This document shows, in pieces, positions 8,243-16,843 of a stretch of DNA of 64,000 nt. The stretch is from Ruminococcus sp. (GTDB lineage Bacteria > Bacillota > Clostridia > Lachnospirales > Lachnospiraceae), in NCBI GenBank assembly GCA_013911065.1, contig JACERV010000024.1, positions 1-64,000 of the forward strand. Reading direction: 5' to 3'. The notes under the pieces were generated by a model, which was given only the letters and a program-made list of their open reading frames with translations, did not search any database and had not been told where the DNA came from. Every line of letters begins with the position of its first letter. The first letter of the stretch is position 1. Position numbers and translations under genes: made by a program.

Positions 8243-10339
8243 ATGAATTTTACGCCGCGGTTGAGACAGATACTGCTAGTTATGTTAAATGAAGAGCTGA
8301 TTTCCGTAAAATCTTTATCGGAACAGGTTGGAATCAGTAAAAGGACGATACAGCGTGAGCTAGAGTATATAGACCATTATTTGAAAAAATATAATGTCAG
8401 AATCCGCTCCAAAGCAGGCCGTGGAATATGGCTGGAAGGGACAGAGGAACACCGGGATCATCTATACCGGGAACTGAAAGACCAAAATTTGATGGATTCC
8501 ACAAATAGGGAGGAACGCAGGAAGCGTCTCGCTGTAGAACTAATAAAGGATCAGGAGCCAAAAAAGCTTTATTATTTCAGCAATGCATTTAAGGTAAGTG
8601 AAACTACCATAAGCAGAGATCTTGAGAAAATAGAGTCGTGGTTCGCACCCTATCATCTTCGTATCGAAAAGAAACCTGGAATAGGTGTTGTATTACAGGG
8701 AAGTGAAAAGAACTACCGTACGGCAGCTCATGATTTTATCATCCACAATGTTGACAGTTCTGTAATCAAGTATATCTTTGAAGAAGATGAAAAGTTTAAC
8801 GCCTCAGCAATTGAAAATTATGAGGAGATAAAAAATATCTTTAAAATATTGGACGATTCTGTTCTGAAAAGAGTCTGTCTTTGCTTCTCAAGTTTTAGGG
8901 ATATCCAGGTTAACCGGCTGACGCAAGAATCCTATTATGAGCTAATCATACATGTTACGATTATAGTGGAGAGAGTTATTAAGGGAGAGATTATCGAGCA
9001 TAATGAAAAACTGATGAATGAAATCAGAAAAGACAAGAATCTAAAAGCCTCTCTTGAAATTGTAAATGCTTTAGAAGAAGAATTTGAGATTGAGATTCCA
9101 GATAACGAACTGGCGTATATATGCCTGCATCTGAATTGCACAAAATTACAGTCTGTCGAAATGACAGACTGTGATTTTGGTGAAGAAGAACAGCAGAAAT
9201 TGCTGGAGCTTGTACATGAAATCATTGTAGCGTATGATGAGGTGCTTTCCAACACACTTAAAACGGATGAGGAATTTGTGAGAGGCTTACTGGTGCATCT
9301 AAAGCCTACTCTTGTGAGAATGCGGAATTCGTTTCCAATTATAAATCCTCACCTGGAAGAAATCAAAGAGATTTATCCAGATATATATAAGCGCTGTAAA
9401 TATGTAGGCAAGTTCCTGGAAGCAAGAACAGGCTATAAATTTCCGGAGGCGGAAATTGGTTTTCTGGCAGCCCATTTCGGCGCTGCAATTGTGAGGCAGG
9501 AAAGAGCGAAGGAAAAAAAGCGGAAAGTGCGGATTGGGCTGGTCTGTGCAAGTGGCATTGGAATTTCAAGATTGATGTCATCCAGGCTTGAGAAATATTT
9601 TCATAGCAGAATTTGTGTGAATACATATGGAAAAGATGATTTAACCCCCTTTGTAAAATCAAATAATGACTTTTTTGTCTCCAGTACATCTCTTGAGGAT
9701 GATGAAAGCGAAGTCGTGTATGTAAATCCTCTTCTTCCGGAAAATGAATTGCGGATTATTGAGACTAAGGTATCTAAATTTGAACTGCTTGCCGGAACTC
9801 TGGAATCTGACAATGACTTTAACAGGCAGTTAGAAAAAATTAATTATCTGTCCGCTAAGATCCGGTTTGTTTTAAAGGAATACCGTTGTATAGAGGTGGA
9901 TAAAGAAATAGGCTTTCGTCCGCTTATTCACTATCTTACCGGACAGATTGCGGATAATCAGGTTTTTGCAGAGATAATAGAACATGATATTTTAAAGCGG
10001 GAAGAAATTGCGACCCAGGTTATACCCCAGTTTGAAATCGGATTGTTTCATGCCCGTACCAAAGGAGTCAATAGTCCGTGTATCTATACCTGCGTCAACA
10101 GGGAAAAGACTGCTTTTGTTTACCCCTATTTGCAGAATATGCGGGCAGTCATAATGATGCTGGTCCCTTATGATGAAAATGCGGAGGATAACAGCAGAAT
10201 GCTGAGCAGTATTAGTGAGGCGCTCTTTCAGGATGAGGAATTTCTGGAAGCGGTAAAGACGGAAGAGCAGGAAATGGTCAGGAGTTACTTGAGCGATATA
10301 CTGAAAGAATATTTTCAGTGCTATCTAAATGAGCTATAA
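8243..10339 (+). CDS. PRD-containing transcriptional regulator, MtlR/BglG-antiterminator family
   Basis: About 698 residues. Two N-terminal HTH domains (about 1-60 and 75-140) precede two PRD domains (about 170-400), an EIIB-like domain with VCASGIGISRLM (about 420-500) and a C-terminal EIIA-like domain (about 555-690). This is the architecture of MtlR-type activators, whose activity is set by HPr and EIIB phosphorylation. An AGGTG site sits six bases before the ATG at 8243; a GTG at 8234 would add three residues and cannot be excluded. It ends the PTS operon and probably activates it. Confidence 0.9.
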   Translation: MNFTPRLRQILLVMLNEELISVKSLSEQVGISKRTIQRELEYIDHYLKKYNVRIRSKAGRGIWLEGTEEHRDHLYRELKDQNLMDSTNREERRKRLAVELIKDQEPKKLYYFSNAFKVSETTISRDLEKIESWFAPYHLRIEKKPGIGVVLQGSEKNYRTAAHDFIIHNVDSSVIKYIFEEDEKFNASAIENYEEIKNIFKILDDSVLKRVCLCFSSFRDIQVNRLTQESYYELIIHVTIIVERVIKGEIIEHNEKLMNEIRKDKNLKASLEIVNALEEEFEIEIPDNELAYICLHLNCTKLQSVEMTDCDFGEEEQQKLLELVHEIIVAYDEVLSNTLKTDEEFVRGLLVHLKPTLVRMRNSFPIINPHLEEIKEIYPDIYKRCKYVGKFLEARTGYKFPEAEIGFLAAHFGAAIVRQERAKEKKRKVRIGLVCASGIGISRLMSSRLEKYFHSRICVNTYGKDDLTPFVKSNNDFFVSSTSLEDDESEVVYVNPLLPENELRIIETKVSKFELLAGTLESDNDFNRQLEKINYLSAKIRFVLKEYRCIEVDKEIGFRPLIHYLTGQIADNQVFAEIIEHDILKREEIATQVIPQFEIGLFHARTKGVNSPCIYTCVNREKTAFVYPYLQNMRAVIMMLVPYDENAEDNSRMLSSISEALFQDEEFLEAVKTEEQEMVRSYLSDILKEYFQCYLNEL

Positions 10340-10341
10340 GG

Positions 10342-10447
10342 AAATTTCTTTTAAGGATAAAGTTTTCAGCAGATTGGGGAGTATGTGCAATGTGGAGCGT
10401 GACATGTACTTCCCAGCAATTTATCCTTAAGAATTTAGTTTTTTAAT
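10342..10447 (+). terminator. Long structured 3' element after the PTS operon
   Basis: TTAAGGATAAA (10351-10361) pairs perfectly with TTTATCCTTAA (10420-10430), and weaker pairing extends it to 10342 and 10436. The 58-base interior contains a second imperfect stem between GGGGAGTATGT and ACATGTACTTCCC. A T-rich stretch follows at 10437-10444. It begins three bases after the regulator stop codon, so it is probably an elaborate terminator or a small stable RNA. Confidence 0.5.
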
Positions 10448-10543
10448 TTGAATTAAATGGAAAAGGTGTTGGTAATATTCTATAAAGATAAATGATTAAA
10501 AATAGCACTATTGACTAAAAGTATAATTTTTTTACAAGGATTG

Positions 10544-10572
10544 TTGACAAAGGTGTAAAGTTGATGTAAATT
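10544..10572 (+). promoter_or_regulatory. Promoter of lacI-anmK-ABC operon
   Basis: TTGACA (10544-10549), a 17-bp spacer and TAAATT (10567-10572). The first operator palindrome starts ten bases after the -10, at about the start point of transcription. Confidence 0.7.
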
Positions 10573-10582
10573 AAAAGAAAAA

Positions 10583-10596
10583 TGAGAACGTTCTCA
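10583..10596. promoter_or_regulatory. LacI-type operator, copy 1
   Basis: TGAGAACGTTCTCA is a perfect 14-bp palindrome with central CG, typical of LacI/GalR operators. It lies just downstream of the -10. It differs from the CcpA cre consensus in the right half, so the adjacent LacI protein is the more likely ligand. Confidence 0.75.
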
Positions 10597-10613
10597 AAAA
10601 AGGATGAAAAGCA

Positions 10614-10632
10614 AACTCGATTTTATCGAGTT
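10614..10632. promoter_or_regulatory. Inverted repeat between the two LacI operators
   Basis: AACTCGAT and ATCGAGTT form a perfect 8-bp stem with a TTT loop. It may be a leader hairpin in the mRNA or a second DNA-binding site. Confidence 0.4.
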
Positions 10633-10649
10633 ATATTTAAAGCAACAAA

Positions 10650-10663
10650 TGAGAACGTTCTCA
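10650..10663. promoter_or_regulatory. LacI-type operator, copy 2
   Basis: A second identical TGAGAACGTTCTCA, 67 bp downstream of copy 1 and 25 bp before the regulator ATG. Two identical operators at this distance suit repression by looping or roadblock. Confidence 0.75.
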
Positions 10664-10688
10664 GATGATGAGAGTTGGAGTGATTAAT

Positions 10689-11714
10689 ATGGACCAAAAT
10701 ATAACAATAGAAGATGTCGCTAAACTTGCAGGGGTCTCCCGCGCTACTGCCGGACGTGTAGTAGGGGGCTATGGCAATACATCTGAAAAAAGCAGAGAAA
10801 AGGTATTGCAGGCAGTGAAAGAATTAAATTATAGGCCTAATTTGGTTGCACAAGGATTAAGAGGGCAAAGCACAAAGACGATTGCCGTAATTCTCGGAAG
10901 CATTAAAAATAATTACTGTAATCATTTGATTTATGCAGTAGAAAAGGAAGCACAAAAAAAAGGCTATAATGTTATTATTTGTAATACTCATGAAGACATC
11001 AGGCAGGAGATCCGCCATTTGCAAAACATGTACAGCAGACAAGTGGATGGAATTGTGATGATGTCAGCCTGCAGAACAGATGAAGAAATTGAAGAACAAT
11101 ATAAAGAGCTTTATAGCGGAGAAACTCCAATTGTTTTTGTAGATAGAAAAATTAAAGGTCTTACTTCCTGTGTAATTCAAAGTAATAATGAACTGGCTTC
11201 TTATGAGGCCACAAAATACTTGTTGGAACTTGGGCATCAGAGAATCGGTATATTGGCAACAGAAGATTATTCCACAGTAAATGAAAGAATTAAAGGCTAT
11301 AAAAGGGCATTAGAAGAGAATGGAATAGTGTTTAATCCTAAAAATATTCAGTTTGCTGCTCAAAGTGAAAAAAATAAAGTTGCAGAGATGACTGCAAAAT
11401 TATTGAGGGAAAAGTCACAAGTAACAGCAATTTATGTACTCAATAACAGTCTATGTGCAGGCGTGCTTTCAGAGTTGAAGAGGCAGAAAAAAAATATTCC
11501 AGAAGATATTTCTCTGCTTGTCTGGGATGATGAAGATTTGAATGAGTTATTAGAGATCACTACAGTGGTGCAGCCAATTGAAGAAATAGGAAAGATGGCA
11601 ATAAATAAATTGATTCACGATATGCGAACCAAAAAGGGAGCAGAAGAAAGTACAAAGGAAATATTGGATTCACACATTATATATAGGAGCTCATGCAAAA
11701 AAGTGAATAGTTAA
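10689..11714 (+). CDS. LacI-family transcriptional regulator
   Basis: A 341-residue sugar-responsive repressor. The N-terminal HTH reads ITIEDVAKLAGVSRATAGRV, followed by the hinge NYRPNLVAQGLRG and a periplasmic-binding-like effector domain. The ATG at 10689 is preferred because GGAG lies eight bases before it; an ATG at 10665 has no ribosome site and overlaps the operator region. It is the first gene of an operon with anmK and an ABC importer. Two identical palindromes flank its leader, so it is probably autoregulated and induced by the imported sugar. Confidence 0.9.
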   Translation: MDQNITIEDVAKLAGVSRATAGRVVGGYGNTSEKSREKVLQAVKELNYRPNLVAQGLRGQSTKTIAVILGSIKNNYCNHLIYAVEKEAQKKGYNVIICNTHEDIRQEIRHLQNMYSRQVDGIVMMSACRTDEEIEEQYKELYSGETPIVFVDRKIKGLTSCVIQSNNELASYEATKYLLELGHQRIGILATEDYSTVNERIKGYKRALEENGIVFNPKNIQFAAQSEKNKVAEMTAKLLREKSQVTAIYVLNNSLCAGVLSELKRQKKNIPEDISLLVWDDEDLNELLEITTVVQPIEEIGKMAINKLIHDMRTKKGAEESTKEILDSHIIYRSSCKKVNS

Positions 11715-11763
11715 TAATACCCAATAAAAGGGATTATTATAAAAAAGAAAGGAGAACATGATT

Positions 11764-12996
11764 ATGGATTTAATTATGGGAATGAATAGCGGCTCATCAT
11801 TTGATGGCATTGACGTTATTCTGGCAGAGACAGAACTGGATAAGGACGGGTTTCCAAAAGCTCCCCGCTTTATCTGCGGCGGTTCTTATGAATGGCCGGA
11901 AGAAGTAACAAAAATTGTAACAGAAGCTTTTGAAAACAGAGTGGATATGGTTGGATTGAATCGCCTGAATTACATATGCGGTGCGGTATTTGCAGAAAAA
12001 GCGGTTCAGTTTATGAAAGAGAATAATATCAATCCGCTTGATGTAAAAGTTTTGGGGCTTGATACTCAGACTATTTATCAGGAACAGCCGGACCATGCAA
12101 AAATCACTTCCATGACAGAGGAAGAAAAAGCAGACTGGCTGCACAGATGGTTGAATGGACCGTACCCGGCAGGAATGCAAATGGGGGAATCTTCCGTGAT
12201 TGCGAATCTTACGAACATTGATACAGTTACGCATTTCAGACCTGCTGACCATGTGTGGGGAGGTGCAGCGGCACCGCTTATGCCGTATCTGGATTTTGTT
12301 TTATTTAGAAATGAAGAGAATCCAGTTATGACTCTTAACATAGGAGGAATTGCAAATCTTCATGTAGCAAGTAAGGATCGGAAAAATATGTTTGGGTTTG
12401 ATACTGGTCCGGGAAATGCAGTATCCAATTATCTATGCAAGAAGTTAATTGGAAAAGACTATGACAAAGATGGAGAGCTGGCAGCGAAAGGAAAAGTAAA
12501 TGATGAAATGCTGACATTTTATATGCAGCATCCTTTCTGGGACAGGCCGGTGCCGCGTTCTGGATGGGTGGGGGATTATAATGAAGAATATATAAATAGT
12601 GTTCTTGAAAAATTTGGACATCTCTCAACAGAAGACATTTTAGCAACAACTTGTGCATTTACAGGGGCAGCAGTTGCAAAAAGTATGATTGACAACATTC
12701 CGGAGGAAATCATTAATAAGACAGACAAGTTATATGCAAGTGGCGGAGGCGTCAGAAACCCTCAGATTATGAAAGAAATACAGGAAAGAATTCCTGGAAA
12801 CATTGAGGTCACAACCTCTGCTGAAATTGGAATTCCACCAGAATATAAAGAAGCGATTAAGTTTGCGACCATCGCTTACTCTACTGTGAATAAAATACCA
12901 GGAAATATTCCGGCAGCAGGTCATGCCTCACAATATTCAATTTTAGGCAAAATTGCATTAGCACCCAGAAACATCAAAGGAGGCCCGCAATTGTAA
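11764..12996 (+). CDS. anmK: Anhydro-N-acetylmuramic acid kinase
   Basis: AnmK opens and phosphorylates 1,6-anhydro-MurNAc to MurNAc-6-phosphate during cell-wall recycling. The 410-residue protein shows the family motifs MNSGSSFDGID, LDTQTI, DHVWGGAAAPLMP (with the Asp expected for catalysis), LNIGGIANL, GFDTGPGNA and YDKDG. It is longer than E. coli AnmK and its PPPKSTGRE-like segment reads PVPRSGWVG, so the substrate may differ. GGAG is nine bases before the ATG at 11764 but only three before an ATG at 11758. It sits between a LacI repressor and a sugar importer, which suggests use of an imported anhydro-sugar. Confidence 0.88.
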   Translation: MDLIMGMNSGSSFDGIDVILAETELDKDGFPKAPRFICGGSYEWPEEVTKIVTEAFENRVDMVGLNRLNYICGAVFAEKAVQFMKENNINPLDVKVLGLDTQTIYQEQPDHAKITSMTEEEKADWLHRWLNGPYPAGMQMGESSVIANLTNIDTVTHFRPADHVWGGAAAPLMPYLDFVLFRNEENPVMTLNIGGIANLHVASKDRKNMFGFDTGPGNAVSNYLCKKLIGKDYDKDGELAAKGKVNDEMLTFYMQHPFWDRPVPRSGWVGDYNEEYINSVLEKFGHLSTEDILATTCAFTGAAVAKSMIDNIPEEIINKTDKLYASGGGVRNPQIMKEIQERIPGNIEVTTSAEIGIPPEYKEAIKFATIAYSTVNKIPGNIPAAGHASQYSILGKIALAPRNIKGGPQL

Positions 12997-13087
12997 TTGA
13001 ATATGCACACAATATACCACGAAAAAGTGAAAAAGGCTAGTTCAATATAAAAAATATTTATACTTTAAGAAGGGAAGGAGATTATAT

Positions 13088-14089
13088 ATGAAAAAGAAAA
13101 TTTTAGCATTAATCTGTGCAGTTGCTTTAGCAGGCAGCCTTGCAGCTTGCAGCAGCAGCCCAACGGGAGGGAGTTCAAAAGAGGAAGAAAAGTCAGAATC
13201 AGTGAAGGAAGATAAAGGCCAATTGGAAGAAATTACAATTGGTGTATCTTTTGGACAAAATGTACATCCGTTTTTCGTTGCTATGGAAACGGGAATCAAA
13301 CAGGCATGTGAAGATTTGGGAATTAAAAAATATAATATTTTATCAGCCGATAGTTCGTTAGAAACTCAGAATTCCCAAATAGAAAATCTGGTAACGATGG
13401 GATGTGACGTAATCTTATTAAATCCTTATGATTCCGAAGGCGTAGTGAATGCAGTTGAAAATGCTAATAGTGCAGGGGTGGGTGTGTTTACAATGGACAT
13501 TGACTGTAAAGGGTCTACAGCATTTATTGCATCAGATAACCGCGAAATTGGAAAGATGCTGGCGGATTATGTAATAGACAAGTTAGATGGCAAAGGCAAA
13601 ATTGCAATTATCGACGGTATTACAGTAACTTCACTGAAAGACAGAACAGAAGGATTTATGGAGGCTATTAAAGGAACTGACATTGAGGTAGTTGCAGAAC
13701 AGCAAACTGCTCATGGGAGAGAAACAGCATTACAATCTGCGGAAAATATTTTACAGGCACATCCAGACATTAACGCATTTGTAGGTATTAATGAAAATTC
13801 CGGTATGGCAATTCTTAGTGCGGTAACATCTGCAAACTTAAAGGACGTATTAATTACAACTGTAGATGCAACTTCTGAAAATTTGGCTGCCATTAGAGAT
13901 GGTAAAGTAGAAACAGGTGTTTCACAAGACCCGTATCAAATGGGATATCAGGCGGTAGAGCAGGCGATTAAGTGGTGCAACGGCGAACAGATTGATAAGT
14001 TTGTAGAAGTTAAAGTAGAATATATGAACAAAGAGAATGTTCAGGGATTTATTGACAGGGAGATTGGATACGGAGTAGAAATAGATTAA
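13088..14089 (+). CDS. Sugar ABC transporter substrate-binding lipoprotein (RbsB family)
   Basis: A 333-residue extracellular binding protein. It has a lipoprotein signal with lipobox LAAC and Cys21, then a Ser/Glu/Lys-rich linker, then a type I periplasmic-binding fold (about 45-330) of the ribose/galactose class. GGGAAGGAG precedes the ATG. A stable hairpin follows the stop codon before the ATPase gene. With the kinase AnmK upstream, an amino-sugar ligand such as anhydro-MurNAc is an inference; the family also binds pentoses and hexoses. Confidence 0.9.
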   Translation: MKKKILALICAVALAGSLAACSSSPTGGSSKEEEKSESVKEDKGQLEEITIGVSFGQNVHPFFVAMETGIKQACEDLGIKKYNILSADSSLETQNSQIENLVTMGCDVILLNPYDSEGVVNAVENANSAGVGVFTMDIDCKGSTAFIASDNREIGKMLADYVIDKLDGKGKIAIIDGITVTSLKDRTEGFMEAIKGTDIEVVAEQQTAHGRETALQSAENILQAHPDINAFVGINENSGMAILSAVTSANLKDVLITTVDATSENLAAIRDGKVETGVSQDPYQMGYQAVEQAIKWCNGEQIDKFVEVKVEYMNKENVQGFIDREIGYGVEID

Positions 14090-14112
14090 TATTTAAAGTG
14101 CTGAGATAGCGT

Positions 14113-14140
14113 GGAACCACCTGGATTATCGGGTGGTTCC
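14113..14140 (+). promoter_or_regulatory. Intercistronic hairpin between binding protein and ATPase genes
   Basis: GGAACCACC (14113-14121) pairs perfectly with GGTGGTTCC (14132-14140) over a ten-base loop. There is no T-run, and AAGGAGGTGG follows as the next ribosome site. It probably protects the binding-protein transcript from 3' decay or lowers downstream expression. Confidence 0.6.
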
Positions 14141-14163
14141 TACCATAAATAAGGAGGTGGAAC

Positions 14164-15687
14164 ATGTCTGATGTAGTTGTAAAGATGAAAGGGATATCAA
14201 AAGCATTTGCTGGGATTAAGGCTTTGGACGATGTTCAGATTGAATTGAAAAGAGGAGAAGTACATGCGTTAATGGGTGAGAATGGCGCAGGAAAATCCAC
14301 TTTGATGAAAATCATGACTGGGGTGTATACAAAAGATTCGGGAAATATGCATCTATATAATGAAGAGTCAGGACAGATGGAAGAGGTCGAAATGAAGTCT
14401 CCGCTAATGGCACAGAAAGCCGGACTAAGTATGGTATTTCAAGAATTAAATCTTTTGGAAAACATGAGTATTGCCGAGAATATTTTTATTGGCAGAGAGC
14501 CGGTTGGAAAGAGCGGGTTTTTGAATAAAGAAGAATTAAGAAAAAATGCAAGAAAAGAGCTGGAGAAGGTGGGATTGCAGATTGACCCGGGAACACCGGT
14601 AGACCAGCTAAGCTGTGGACAGATGCAGTGCATAGAAATAGCAAAAGCATTATCATTTAAAGCAAGGGTGGTAGTATTTGATGAACCAACCGCAAGTTTG
14701 TCCGAGCAGGAATCACAGGTACTGTTTAATATTATTGAAGAACTTAAAAGAGAGGGTGTGTGTATAGTCTACATTTCTCATCGCATGGAAGAAGTGTTTC
14801 AGCTGTCTGATAGAATTACTGTATTTAGAAATGGAACTTATATTGATACGGTTCGGACCAAAGAGGTTACAGAGCCGGATTTAATCAAGATGATGATTGG
14901 GCGTGAAATTGCAGATAAAAAAGGCCGGGGCAGTACTCATATCAATAAGGATAATGTAATTCTGGATGTAAAGAATATGCGGGTGTATCCAGACAGCGCT
15001 CCAGTTAACTTTAAACTATATGAAAAAGAGATATTGGGATTCTTTGGGTTGGTGGGGGCCGGCAGAACGGAACTTATGCGAAAGCTGTTCGGTATTGATC
15101 CGATTGGAGAAGGTGAAATATACATTAAAGGGAATAAAATACATATTTCTTCCCCGTCAGATGCAATTCAGGAAGGAATAGGGTTTGTACCGGAGGATAG
15201 AAAAGCGTTGGGCCTAATTCTTGGTATGAGTATTAAAGACAATATGCTTATATCAAAATTAGCTCAGTTTAAAAGTGGCTGGCTAAGAAAACAAATGTTG
15301 AGAGAAATTACAGGAAGCTATATTTCTGACTTAGGGATTGCTCTCAGAAATGAGGAACAAGAAGTAAAGGAATTGAGTGGTGGTAATCAACAAAAAGTGG
15401 TGATTGCAAAATGGCTTGCAATGACACCAAATATTTTAATTATGGATGAACCAACCCGGGGAATTGATGTGGGGGCGAAAAGTGAAATATATGCATTAAT
15501 GCGTAAGCTTACAGATGCCGGAAAAAGTATTATCATGATTTCATCAGAGATTGCAGAGGTTATGCAAATAAGTGACAGGGTGATTGTAATGCATGAAGGG
15601 AGTATATCGGGAGAAATCTCGTCGGAAGAAGTTACAAAAAATAATATAATGCAGGCTGCATTTGGCGGAGGGATGAAAAATGAGTAA
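14164..15687 (+). CDS. Sugar ABC transporter ATP-binding protein (RbsA family)
   Basis: A 507-residue fused double ATPase that powers sugar uptake. The first half has Walker A GENGAGKST, a signature that reads LSCGQMQ and Walker B VVVFDEPTA. The second half has a degenerate Walker A (GLVGAGRTE), signature LSGGNQQ and Walker B LIMDEPT. This asymmetry is normal for RbsA/MglA proteins. AAGGAGGTGG precedes the ATG. Its last eight bases overlap the permease gene. Confidence 0.94.
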   Translation: MSDVVVKMKGISKAFAGIKALDDVQIELKRGEVHALMGENGAGKSTLMKIMTGVYTKDSGNMHLYNEESGQMEEVEMKSPLMAQKAGLSMVFQELNLLENMSIAENIFIGREPVGKSGFLNKEELRKNARKELEKVGLQIDPGTPVDQLSCGQMQCIEIAKALSFKARVVVFDEPTASLSEQESQVLFNIIEELKREGVCIVYISHRMEEVFQLSDRITVFRNGTYIDTVRTKEVTEPDLIKMMIGREIADKKGRGSTHINKDNVILDVKNMRVYPDSAPVNFKLYEKEILGFFGLVGAGRTELMRKLFGIDPIGEGEIYIKGNKIHISSPSDAIQEGIGFVPEDRKALGLILGMSIKDNMLISKLAQFKSGWLRKQMLREITGSYISDLGIALRNEEQEVKELSGGNQQKVVIAKWLAMTPNILIMDEPTRGIDVGAKSEIYALMRKLTDAGKSIIMISSEIAEVMQISDRVIVMHEGSISGEISSEEVTKNNIMQAAFGGGMKNE

Positions 15688-16621
15688 AGATAAAAAAATG
15701 AATATCAGGTCACTAAGAGAATTGCTGCTTGTCGGAGTTGTAATTCTCCTGGGAATTGTATGGACTATAATGAATCCGCAGTTTTTATCCGCAAATAATA
15801 TCAGTAATATTTTAAGACAGGCATCATATACAGCCATTGCGGCTGTAGGAATGACTATGGTAATTATCATTGGTGAAATTGACCTCTCTGCAGGCTCACT
15901 TGTATGTGCTTCAGGTCTGGTGGGAGCAGTGATATGTAAAAATACAGATAGCGTTTTACTGGCTGTACTTGGTGCAGTTATGGTGGGGGTAGTAGTAGGG
16001 GCAGCCAATGGTATCCTTTGTGCAGTGGGAAAGTTACCAGGATTTATCGCATCTTTGGCAAGTATGACAATACTGAGAGGGCTGGCATATATTGCCACAG
16101 GGGGAAATTCTATAGTATGGAGAAATGAGCAGTTTACTATGATAGGTACAGGGTATATTGGTGTAATACCAGTACCGGTGCTCATTATGATAATTGTAAT
16201 TATTTTTGGAATTATTTTGACTACAAAGACCCGTTTTGGACGCTATATTTATGCTGTTGGCGGAAATATAGAGGCGAGCCGCTGGTCCGGGATTGCAGTA
16301 ACGAAAGTAAAAATCTTAGTATATGTAATTATGGGTATACTGACATCAATTGCAGGTTTGATTATTACTGCAAGATTAGGCTCCGGACAGCCATCGGCCG
16401 GCACCAGCTTTGAAATGGATTGCATTACAGCAGCGGTGGTAGGTGGAACCAGCATGGCCGGAGGCCGGGGAAAAGTACTTGGAACAGTAGTGGGTGTATT
16501 ATTACTGACCGTTTTGACAAATGGCATGACATTAGTCGGAATGAATACTTATTGGCAACAGGTATTAAAAGGTGTAATTATTGTAGTGTCAGTTTTGGTC
16601 GACACAAGGGGAAAGAAATAA
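15680..16621 (+). CDS. Sugar ABC transporter permease (RbsC family)
   Basis: A 313-residue, very hydrophobic permease with about eight to ten membrane segments. Family motifs include GEIDLSAGSL near residue 72, VGKLPGFIASLASM, a late GGNIEASRWSGI loop and GGTSMAGGRGKVLGT. It overlaps the ATPase gene and ends the operon before a strong terminator. It presumably works as a dimer with the upstream RbsA/RbsB-type proteins. Confidence 0.93.
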   Translation: MSKDKKMNIRSLRELLLVGVVILLGIVWTIMNPQFLSANNISNILRQASYTAIAAVGMTMVIIIGEIDLSAGSLVCASGLVGAVICKNTDSVLLAVLGAVMVGVVVGAANGILCAVGKLPGFIASLASMTILRGLAYIATGGNSIVWRNEQFTMIGTGYIGVIPVPVLIMIIVIIFGIILTTKTRFGRYIYAVGGNIEASRWSGIAVTKVKILVYVIMGILTSIAGLIITARLGSGQPSAGTSFEMDCITAAVVGGTSMAGGRGKVLGTVVGVLLLTVLTNGMTLVGMNTYWQQVLKGVIIVVSVLVDTRGKK

Positions 16622-16655
16622 TTTTATTAGACAATCACTTTTGTATAATATTTTG

Positions 16656-16697
16656 GGTGTTCTGCAGGCTGGAAAATGCTTTGCAGAATGCCTTTTT
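16656..16697 (+). terminator. Terminator of the LacI/AnmK/ABC operon
   Basis: An 11-bp stem (16656-16666 with 16682-16692, two G:U pairs) with a 15-base loop and TTTTT at 16693-16697. Confidence 0.85.
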
Positions 16698-16779
16698 ATT
16701 TTTATACATCTAGGAAAAATGTGGATTTATTAAGCTGTATGGATATTCCGTGTGAAAAAGAAATGGAAAAATTTTTGTG

Positions 16780-16807
16780 TTGATGGTACAATATCGGTAA
16801 AGATAAT
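16780..16807 (+). promoter_or_regulatory. Candidate promoter for VOC/aldo-keto reductase operon
   Basis: TTGATG (16780-16785), a 16-bp spacer and GATAAT (16802-16807), 36 bp before the VOC start codon. Placement after a terminator supports an independent transcript. Confidence 0.4.
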
Positions 16808-16843
16808 TGGATACCCCAAAGTTTTATATAAGTGGAGACAGAG

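Noticed and set aside
10583-10596. CcpA cre site
   Set aside because: The palindrome is a near match to cre, but two identical perfect copies flanking the start of a LacI gene fit a dedicated repressor better; CcpA cannot be fully excluded.
14101-14163. GTGGAACCACC resembling a T-box core
   Set aside because: The stretch is too short, lacks the specifier stem and terminator, and does not precede an amino-acid gene; it is a simple hairpin.
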